12,706 bases of DNA. It comes from Chrysochromulina parva (lineage: Eukaryota; Haptophyta; Prymnesiales; Chrysochromulinaceae). The position numbers and the translations under genes are program-made. The notes below the pieces were generated by a model, which was not told the origin of the DNA, did no database searches, and saw only the letters and a program-made list of their open reading frames with translations. The stretch covers positions 1 to 12,706 of the forward strand of contig PJAB01001708.1 in assembly GCA_002887195.1 (NCBI GenBank), given 5' to 3'. Numbering within the stretch: the stretch's first letter is position 1; each line of letters begins with the position of its first letter. Shown piece after piece: positions 1 to 6,850 of the stretch.

Positions 1-51
1 AGCACCAGAGATCACACTGTGTGCTGGGAGAGACCGACCTCACTAGCGAAA

Positions 52-90
52 TTGAGTAGCCCGAGCGAGCGAGTACTCAGTACTTGTGTT
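52..90 (+). promoter_or_regulatory. Shared upstream element, copy 1 (before the NAP gene)
   Basis: This copy begins TTGAGTAGCCCGAGCGAG, continues with GAGTACTCAGTA and ends in TTGTGTT. It lies about 100 bp before the NAP start codon. A near-identical copy lies on the minus strand at 12161-12121, upstream of DUS3. The first 31 nt differ at one position; a 1-versus-3-nt difference follows, and the final 7 nt match. Each copy has the same orientation relative to its downstream gene. The core contains the palindrome GAGTACTC. A promoter or 5'-leader role is inference; a dispersed repeat is the alternative. Confidence 0.45.
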
Positions 91-160
91 GACCGAGGGG
101 AGCGGAGCCGTCCGTCGAGAGTGAGCGTGGGGGGACCGCGAAGAAACTGAACTGACTCAC

Positions 161-193
161 ATGAACGCTCCTGGCGACGAGGCCCGCGCATGA
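161..193 (+). other. Upstream ORF of 10 codons overlapping the NAP start codon
   Basis: ATG at 161 opens a frame encoding MNAPGDEARA, and its TGA stop overlaps the NAP ATG at 190 as ATGA. This arrangement allows termination-reinitiation coupling or simple uORF repression. The uORF start has C at -3, a poor context by animal standards, so leaky scanning is likely. It only matters if transcription starts upstream of 161, which cannot be seen here. Confidence 0.4.
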
Positions 194-1239
194 AGATGCG
201 ACGATTTCTCTCTTCGATTGCGCTGCGCGGCCCTCTGGCGCGGCTAGCTCGGCCGCTGTGCGTGCGATCGCATCCGTCTCCCGCCGCGCTCATCCCGGCC
301 GAGCAGATGCCGCACGCCTTGCGGAGGCGCATCGCAGGGATCGAGGCGCTGCACGCGGAGTTCGAAGAGCTCGAGGAGGCGCATCACGAGCAGCTCCGGC
401 TCATCGAGCAGTCGTTCACTGAGAAAAGCAATGCACTCTTCACGCGACGGCAGCGGATCGTCGCGGGCGTCGAGGAGCCTACCGATGAGGAAGTCGCACG
501 TTCTGCGTATTTTGCCGAGTTCGAGGAGGTGCTCGGGAAAGCGCCGGTGCCGCGGCCTGGGGATGCGCCCGTTGTGGGTATCCCTGCCTTCTGGCCCACG
601 GTGCTGCGCCGCTGCACGTCGCTGCAGCCAGATGCCATCGAGGGCTTTGCCATCTCAGAGGCGGACTGGGCCGTGCTCGAGCACCTGGTAGAGGTGCGCA
701 TGGAGCCGTGGCAACCCCAGGAGCAGATGCCAGACGACTTCGACGCCGACGTGGTGCATGACGAGCCCGGCTTCTCATTCACATTTGTCTTCGCGCCCAA
801 CCCGCTCCTTCGCTCACCCGAGCTCACAATCTTCTGCCTGGGAAGCATGGAGGTTGCCTCGGCGACGACGCCCGAGTGGACGGACCCGAAGCACGACCCA
901 ACGGTGACGTGGCGGACCAAGAAGGTACGCAAGAAGGGCGCGGCGGAGACCATCAAGAAGCTCTCGGCGCGCCCAGTCGAGTCCTTCTTCCGCATCTTCG
1001 CCGTCGAGTCTGTCGCTGGCGACGAGACGCTCGCCGACGAGGAGGACGAGCGGATGTCGCTGCAGGAGCTGCAGCAGGACATCGTGTTCCGGCTGCGCGA
1101 TGACGTGGTGCCACGCGCGTCGATGTACTACATCAGCCAGCTGCACGGCTTCGACGACGAGGACCTCGATGACGAGGGCGAGGAGCTCGAGCGCGAGGAT
1201 TGGGAGCGCAGCCGCCGCGAGGGCAAGGGCCAGCGGTGA
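190..1239 (+). CDS. NAP-family histone chaperone (nucleosome assembly protein)
   Basis: A single-exon gene of 349 residues. From residue 40 it follows the NAP fold: a dimerisation-helix-like segment MPHALRRRIAGIEALHAEFEEL and the RRQRIVAGVEEPTDEE region (about 86-101). Then come GIPAFWPTVL (130-139), the beta-sheet stretch GFSFTFVFAPNPLL (194-207), a lysine-rich loop WRTKKVRKKG (241-250), PVESFFRIF (262-270) and LRDDVVPRASMYYI (302-315). A short acidic tail rich in D and E covers about 321-337. NAP proteins bind H2A-H2B or H3-H4 and help assemble and exchange nucleosomes. Residues 1-39 are outside the family core, contain many Arg and hydrophobic residues and no acid before Glu38, and resemble an organelle presequence. 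ATG 190 is the first in-frame ATG after a stop at 148; ATG 196 has a better context (A at -3), and ATG 307 would give the core alone. The family call is firm; the start and the location are not. Confidence 0.87.
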   Translation: MKMRRFLSSIALRGPLARLARPLCVRSHPSPAALIPAEQMPHALRRRIAGIEALHAEFEELEEAHHEQLRLIEQSFTEKSNALFTRRQRIVAGVEEPTDEEVARSAYFAEFEEVLGKAPVPRPGDAPVVGIPAFWPTVLRRCTSLQPDAIEGFAISEADWAVLEHLVEVRMEPWQPQEQMPDDFDADVVHDEPGFSFTFVFAPNPLLRSPELTIFCLGSMEVASATTPEWTDPKHDPTVTWRTKKVRKKGAAETIKKLSARPVESFFRIFAVESVAGDETLADEEDERMSLQELQQDIVFRLRDDVVPRASMYYISQLHGFDDEDLDDEGEELEREDWERSRREGKGQR

Positions 1240-1735
1240 GCGCGTCGGTGGAACGCGCGGGGCCGGTTTTCGTAAGGCGGTTGCAACGACATCGTATACG
1301 TTAAATTCGGCTTTCGGGTAAAACTGGTGCATACTTCATCACATATAAATAACGTTTAAACTCGACACATTAAGTAAGAGCGTAATAACAGCGTCCGCAG
1401 AGTCGCCAAGTCCCAAGAGAGGTCGCGGGGACTGGGGCGACGCGCGGGACTTCCGACAAGAGGGCGTTACCGGCTAGCCGCAGTGGACTGGGCGACAGAG
1501 TGTTTCTTCGCTGGTCCATCGCCCAGTGGTCCGTGTGCACCTGTGGCTGTGCGGCTGTGGATCATGCGTGGTCGCTGGTATCTCACTGTCCCGGTCCATC
1601 TGCCGGTCATCGAACTCCCTAGGCATCCCGCGGACTTCCGATCTGCTGCCCCCGCGTGTCACGCCGCCTGCCTGGCGGAGCCGCTCACCTGCCGGTGGAG
1701 GCGCCCCCCCCCCCTCGCGTGTCCTCATTTCGCGC
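1240..1735. other. Convergent intergenic region (3' ends of NAP and TspO genes)
   Basis: No gene is supported here. An AT-rich patch at about 1300-1390, with ATAAATAA at 1345-1352, contrasts with the GC-rich flanks and is the best candidate for the NAP 3' end and polyadenylation region. A 9-bp inverted repeat (ACTGGGCGA at 1487-1495 and TCGCCCAGT at 1519-1527, 23-nt loop) and a C-tract near 1703-1714 lie toward the TspO side. Frames in this region are shadows or non-conserved. Confidence 0.4.
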
Positions 1736-2629
1736 TCATTTTTCAAAGACGCTGATGAGCGGCAGCCGGAGTGGAGCTGAGGAGCCGTCAACCTTGGGGA
1801 GTAGCGGCTCGCGCGGCTCGTTGATCTTCCAGATCGTCCACGTGAGGACTGACGCAATCGAGATCCACACCGCTGAAGGCGCGAGCAGCTTGCCAGCGAG
1901 CGGAGACACCTGGAAGTATGTGAATACTGCGTAATAGACAGAGGCAAGCACCGCGAGCACTCCACACGCACTCGTCCCCAGGCGACGCTCGACGTTGGTG
2001 ACGCAGTTCCACGTGTCGCCCACGCACAGATGCAGCACGAGCACGAGCAGCGCCGGCGTGCAGAGCAGCCGGCCGCTAGCACGCCACACGAGCAGCGACG
2101 AGGTCGCACGTAGCCCCGAGATGGTGAGCCAAATAAAGGGGAAAGCAATGCCCGGGGGCGTCCAGCTCCTGCGCGCGCGAGTCTCGGTCAGCAGACCCTG
2201 AGCTAGAAGACATCAAGCGGGCAGCAGGCGTGGGGCACTGAGCGTAGCTTACGGACGCTTCACATCCTTCGGAGTTGCGCTGCCCTCAAAACCACCGCGT
2301 GGCGGACGTTTGGCCGGGAGGAGCGCGAATATGCGCGAGCGCAGCGAGAGGAAGAGAAAGATTGGAGGCACAATGAAGGAAGGCAGCACGCCAACCGTGG
2401 TGTCGATGGCCTTGAAGAGGCTTGCAATGACGGCAAACTCGCCAGCCGTGGCGAGAGGATAGACAGCCAGCTGCTTGAAGTCTGTCGGAGGGCTGCTCGC
2501 AGCCCTGGGTGCCGAATGACGAGCGGCCATCTGCGTCGTAAAGGTATTGTGGGCGGGCGCGCAACGCAGTGACGTAACCACTGACACTGTGAGGGCGAGC
2601 AGTGTTGAACGCAGGGCGAACGCGCCCAT
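1736..2629 (-). CDS. TSPO: TspO/MBR-family membrane protein (two exons)
   Basis: The coding exons are 2629-2253 and 2168-1736, joined across an 84-bp intron, and give 269 residues. The join restores KRP-SWTPPG across the splice site. Family marks are SLRSRIF (95-101), WTPPGIAFPFIW (128-139), GDTWNCVTNVERRLG (176-190), YFQVSPLAGKLLAPSAVW (210-227) and TIWKIN (237-242). These match the long form of tryptophan-rich sensory/translocator proteins found in cyanobacteria and algae. TspO proteins have about five membrane helices and bind tetrapyrroles and sterols; roles proposed include porphyrin handling and stress signalling. Residues 1-26 (MGAFALRSTLLALTVSV, then VTSLRCAPA) look like a signal peptide, which could be the first part of a plastid-targeting leader or simply ER entry. 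The start is the first in-frame ATG of the exon. A Pro/Leu-rich tail follows residue 242. The family call is confident; ligand and compartment are unknown. Confidence 0.88.
2169..2252 (-). other. TspO gene intron (84 bp, GTAAGC donor)
   Basis: On the minus strand exon 1 ends CGTCC, followed by GTAAGC. The acceptor is GCGCGCGCAG, and exon 2 starts GAGCTGGACG. It is a phase 2 intron: CC plus G rebuilds a Pro codon, and the protein runs on into the conserved SWTPPG motif, which strongly supports this junction. Confidence 0.9.
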
Positions 2630-3216
2630 ATCCCACACGGCTAGGATGCCCGGGAAAAAGACTTCGCGGCGGGCCAAACAAAAACAGCCTTTGCGAGCAA
2701 GCAAGAAAATTAAAAGCCGTTGCAGCGAAACGACTCACCGACGCACGCCTCGGTACGCGTGGTACCCGGAGACTTTGTTCTAGATCTTCTAGACAACTCA
2801 AGACATGTCTCAAGACTCAAGTCAAGTCAAGTCAAGTCAAGTCAAGTCAGCTCCCCTTTCATGGCTACTATGTAAATTACTGTCGACCAGCTACTACATG
2901 TATGTACCCATGGACTTGACTTGTCTTGACTAGTCAACCCTCGTTCGTGTTTTGCCCTACTCGCCTTGAACTTTGAGATTTTTGTCTCAAACTTTTCCAA
3001 AAAGATGCTGCATCTCCCGCGTGTTTGTCCACTCCAAAAGTGTGCACCAAAAGTGGAGCACGAAAAGCGTGGAAGACTCGCAGCGCAGCAGGCCAGGACA
3101 AATAATCGCCAGAGACCGACGCGTGCGTTGATAGCGCGCGTCGTCGGTGGAGCGTGGGAGCCACGACGTCAGCCCGGACGGATTCAACGTCCATATCCGC
3201 CGGGACCTCTGCAAGA
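2630..3216. other. Divergent intergenic region between TspO and the C2-channel gene
   Basis: This stretch should hold the promoters of both flanking genes. Seen directly: a palindromic patch around 2779-2794 (TCTAGA, TC, TTCTAGA), the GTCAA array at 2811-2850, an inverted partner at 2912-2932, and an A/T-richer stretch at about 2940-3060. A frame with ATG at 3004 runs to 3286 and overlaps the start of the channel gene in another frame, but shows no recognisable family. No clear TATA box or other core element was identified. Confidence 0.4.
2811..2938. repeat. GTCAA tandem array with inverted partner arm
   Basis: Six consecutive GTCAA/GTCAG units occupy 2821-2850, with degenerate units before them. 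About 60 nt later the reverse complement GACTTGACTTG appears at 2913-2923, followed by TCTTGAC and AGTCAAC. CATGG at 2860-2864 and CCATGG at 2908-2913 extend the symmetry inward. The centre carries the palindrome TACATGTA at 2895-2902. It could fold as a long hairpin or be a small foldback element. Confidence 0.7.
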
Positions 3217-6200
3217 ATGTGGGGGGATAGCAGCTGCCGTGTTAGTACCGCCCCTGCATCGGGCTCGACAGCTTCCGGAGAGATGATAACCCATGCGCAC
3301 CTCAGTGCTCTGGAGATGCGCACGCAGAAACGCTTGGGAGAGATGCACGAGACTCTCAACAAAATCCTGCAGCAGATGCCCGAAATGCTCGGGCCCTCGC
3401 GCAAGCCGACCCCGACGTCAGCCCACGGTGCATCTGTGGACTCAGTGATCGAGGAGGCGAAGGAGGATGCAGCCGCGCGGATGCGAAAGCACGGCACGCT
3501 GACGGTAAACATCATGAAGGCGAATAACCTGATCAAGGCGGACCTGTTGGGGCTGTCCGATCCGTACGTGCACATTGGGCTGCCTGGGCTACCTGGGCAG
3601 CCCACGATGCGCACCCGGACGATCAGGAATAACCTCAATCCAGAGTGGGATGAAAGGATCGAGTTCGAGGGAGTGCTCGAGCAGTTCGTTTCAAGCACTT
3701 GCAGGCTCGACTTGTTTGACCAAGACTTCCGAATGTCGGATGCGATGAGGCACGGGAGTTCAAAGCAGGACATTCTCTCCGACGACAAGCTGGGTTGGCT
3801 CGAGTTCAGCCTGAGCGAGCTGGGGACGAAAGATTCGATCCTCAAGAACGACTGCGTGCTTTCCGGCGTCCCACACGGCACCATCACCTTCGAAGTCTCG
3901 TGGTCGCCAGATTCGAACGCCGGCGTCAACACGGTAAGAGGACCCCCCTGTCGCCCGCGGAGCCGCGTCACGCAGTCACCTGGTCCCTCCCAGCACGCTC
4001 CCCTTTCGACCCCTTCGCCCTTGCCCCGTCGACGCAACCCCTCGGCAACCTCCGCAGATTCGCTCGCTGGTCGAAAAGGACAGAGATGTGAAATTCCAAT
4101 TGCGCAACTTGCGCCGTGCCATGAACGCCCAAGCCGAGAAAGATCGCCGAAAGGCTGCGCGTGGGATGCGCCGACAGATGACTCTGAATCGGTCACCTAC
4201 GCAGTCTATACACGGCTCACCTCCCGGAGGCGGGCTGCAAAAGCAATCCACCAAAATGTGCGCTTCGCCCCGGCCGGCGTCATCGCCCCTCCCCCCCCTC
4301 TACAGTCCGCGCTCCGTGTGCGTTCACACCTTGGCTCACGTTTTGTTCCACGCGCCTTGGCCCGCGCTGCCAGTTCGATCAGTACGTCCATCTCGGACGA
4401 ATCCGACATGCGCTGGTCCAACAAGGTGTGCAGGTCCCTCTGTGGACCCATGATCGACCCGAACTCCCGCTTCCGCACCTCGTGGAACATATGTCTCGCA
4501 TTCTTCATCATCTACTGCGGCATCGCCGTTCCGTTTGAGATCGCCTTCGAGGTGGACATGGTCAACGCCATGTGCGGCGTCGGCGAGGAGCGTTTGCTGC
4601 GTGAGGACTGCCCCTCGTACCTCCAGTGGTTCTGGCTCAACTTTCTGGTGGACTTATGGTTCATCTCGGACATCGTCATAAACTTCCGCACTGGCTGTGC
4701 GCGTGCACCCCAGAGCCACCCGCTCCCCACCCGCTCGCCACCTGCTCGCCACCCGCCGCCACCCGCCGCTGCCGCTGCATCGATGCCTCGCCCACTCCTC
4801 CTTCCCCTCGCATGCAAGCGCTCACTACGGCGCGCCCCCGCCTCGCCCACTCCTCGCTTACGCTCGCTTACGCCCCACTTTCACGCTTCGATGTGCTCCG
4901 CACACCCCCCTCCCGCGTGCGCGCAGATATGCAAGAAGGGCGCCTGGTGAAGGACGATTGGTTGGTCGCGAAGGCGTACTTGAGAAGCAGCAGCTTTTTA
5001 ATGGATGTCCTTGGCTCGTTCCCGCTCAACATTGTGCTGATGATCGTCACGCCCGACAACCCTTACGGCAACGTCGACGTAGCAGCCACAGATGACGCCG
5101 CGGGGAGCGCGGCGCGCGCCAATCGATTGCTGCGGCTGTTGCGACTCACAAAGCTGGCCAAGCTCGCGCGCATGGCCAAGCTCAGAAAGTACTTGGCAAG
5201 CTTTGAGGAGTTCATCAATCCAGGCGTGCTCGCGGTCACGAGCTTGTCTGCAGCGGCCCTCCTGTGCTGTCACTGGTTCGGATGCCTCTGGTGGCTCGTC
5301 TCGGACCTCGAAATCTCTGAACCCGACCTCATGCACCAATGGTACGCTGGCGTGGAAAATACGTGGCACCCGCCCGTCTGGCTGAAGAACGAGGAGAATC
5401 TCGGGGCCAAGTACGCCTTCTCATTCTTTTGGGGCGCCGGGATGGTCACCTCGACGATCCCCTTCGACATCTTGCCATTGACTCCCTTCGAGTCGATCGC
5501 AACGACCTTCATGATGTTCGTGGGCCTGCTGCTGAACGCGTACGTGATCTCATCGCTCACATCAGCTCTCGCCTCGATGAACTCGCAGAAGGAGCTCTCG
5601 CGCAAGGAATTAGGCACCGTGAAAACCTTTCTCGTCATGAAGGGTGTGCCGACGGACCTGCGCTCACGCATCCTCGAGTACTTCGAGTACCGGCTGACCT
5701 CGTCTCAGGGCCTCGCCAAATCCATCAACATGGAAGAGATGCCAGCGAACTTGCATTTGCAGCTCTTGATCGCCATGTGCAAGACGCTCGCTGCCAAGTG
5801 CCCGCTCTTCCGAGATCTGTCCGAGCCTTGCGTGGTGACGCTCATGTCGCGCCTGAAACCGTGCGTCTTCGTGCCGGGCCAGGTCATCGTCTTCGAGGGC
5901 CACGCACTCGAGAATGTGTACTTCATCAACAGGGGACTCGTCGAGCTCCGCGTGAACACTCTGATCGTAGGGACGCGGCGCGACAGCGATAACTTTGGCG
6001 TGGATGACTTCCTGACTGCGTACCTATCTAAGGAGGTGCCTCTCGTCATGGCCACGGCCCGAGGGATGAGTTACTGTGACGTGTACTCCCTTTCGCACGA
6101 GGTGCTTCTCGATGCCGTCGAGAACGACAAGCACTACCAAGTGAGGTCCGCCGCCCGCGCCAACGGTCTGCCAGGCATGGAAGCCAGAGACTTGCGTGCC

Positions 6201-6353
6201 GCGACGCGCCGCGGGATCGACACCCTTCGCGCCAAAACGGCGACCTTGTACAGCAAAGGCTTTGGTGGGCCATCGAGAGGGAGCACCAAAGGAAGTCTTG
6301 CGACCGGTAGGTCGTCGGAGGGTGTATCGAGCGATCGGGAGTTGATGGCGTGA
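3217..6353 (+). CDS. C2-domain / CNG-KCNH-like ion channel fusion (four exons)
   Basis: The exons are 3217-3933, 4058-4257, 4374-4696 and 4927-6353, giving 888 residues. In order: a short predicted coiled coil (about 28-55), then a C2 domain (about 92-229) with all the usual acidic calcium ligands in place (D109, D115, D168, D170, D189/D190) but about 18 extra residues in loop 3. A basic linker follows (exon 2), then S1 (NICLAFFIIYCGIAVPF), S2 (WFWLNFLVDLWFISDIVINF) and S3 (near FLMDVLGSFPLNIV). S4 has basic residues every third position (R480, R483, R486, K489, K492, R495, K498). S5 and a pore follow with filter TSTIPFDILP (588-597), then S6, a C-linker and a cNMP-binding-like domain (about 705-815). 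Such proteins form tetrameric plasma-membrane or organelle cation channels. The pore lacks GYG, and the FGE and Arg of the ligand cassette are missing. ATG 3217 has A at -3; ATG 3283 is an alternative start. Ion selectivity and ligand are unknown. Confidence 0.9.
3934..4057 (+). other. Channel gene intron 1 (124 bp)
   Basis: The donor is ACG followed by GTAAGAGG, and the acceptor is CTCCGCAG before ATTCGC. It is a phase 0 intron, C-rich on the coding strand. Splicing moves the frame into a charged helical linker starting IRSLVEKDRDVKFQLRNLRR. The intron has no stop codon in the incoming frame. Confidence 0.8.
4258..4373 (+). other. Channel gene intron 2 (116 bp, GTGCGC donor)
   Basis: The donor AAAAT is followed by GTGCGC and the acceptor is CGCTGCCAG before TTCGATC. 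It is phase 2: AT plus T gives Ile, then SISTSISDESDMRW leads into S1. The frame change introduced by intron 1 makes an intron here necessary. The exact ends are less certain than for intron 3. Confidence 0.7.
4697..4926 (+). other. Channel gene intron 3 (230 bp, GTGCGC donor)
   Basis: The exon ends NFRTG plus T, the donor is GTGCGC, and the acceptor is GTGCGCGCAG. T plus AT rebuilds Tyr, giving NFRTGYMQEGRLVKD, which fits the conserved S2-S3 region of CNG/KCNH channels very well. The intron is strongly C-rich and holds small direct repeats (CGCCCACTCCTC twice, GCTTACGCTC twice). Confidence 0.88.
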
Positions 6354-6850
6354 GAGCACATTCGCCAGCAGGTACCAGGTTGTTTGAAAGCAATGCCACA
6401 TATGTCTAATGTGGACGTAAAGCATACATAGAGATACACCGCGACGACGTGGTGTTTACGTGGTGCGTACATACTGTGTATCAGCTACATGTATCAGGTT
6501 AGGGCGTAGGCTCTCGGCGTCTCGATAGAAAACTTTTCTTTTGCCTCACCGGACCGTGCCTAACGAGGCGGGCGACCATCGGGCGGCTATGCGGCTATAG
6601 AACTCGGCCTTGGCACGGCGGGGCGCGGGGCGGGGCGGTTCGTTACGCGAATCGTTTGCGATCCCCCTACAATTGTACTAACGTCCAATACGGCGTCTCG
6701 ATAGAGTGTACAGAGTACAGTCGTGACGACAGTCCGTCGGCGAAGATGTGCTCTCGCCTCGGTATCGGAGCTCACCTTCCGCCCGACACAGCGCTTCGTC
6801 GACTTTTTTGGTCGATTCAACGCGGTCCGCGTTCTTGGACGGTGCAGCAT
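6354..6850. other. Intergenic region and 5' leader before the zinc-finger gene
   Basis: Channel 3' end: a hairpin CCACAT/ATGTGG with a 7-nt loop at 6396-6414, and TACATGTA at 6486-6493. Zinc-finger gene side: a GC-box-like G/C run at about 6617-6637 (GGGGCGCGGGGCGGGGCGG) and a segment GAGTGTACAGAGTACAG near 6703-6719 that loosely resembles the GAGTACTCAGTAC core upstream of the NAP gene. The reading frame of the zinc-finger gene stays open upstream to about 6656, but third-position GC is low there. Confidence 0.35.
6396..6414 (+). other. Small hairpin in the channel gene 3' region
   Basis: CCACAT at 6396-6401 and ATGTGG at 6409-6414 enclose a 7-nt loop, about 45 nt after the channel stop codon. 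It could be a 3'-UTR structure. A stem of six base pairs can also arise by chance. Confidence 0.3.

Noticed and set aside
3154..3216. Earlier GTG start for the channel protein
   Set aside because: A GTG start is not expected in a nuclear gene; ATG 3217 has A at -3, and the extra residues carry no recognisable feature.
2966..3286. 106-codon plus-strand frame (ATG at 3004)
   Set aside because: It overlaps the start of the channel gene in another frame and has no recognisable domain. It is probably leader sequence.
2934..4196. 420-codon open frame on the minus strand
   Set aside because: It is antisense to the C2-domain exon, whose sense product is clearly conserved. No family features are seen, and high GC explains the missing stops.
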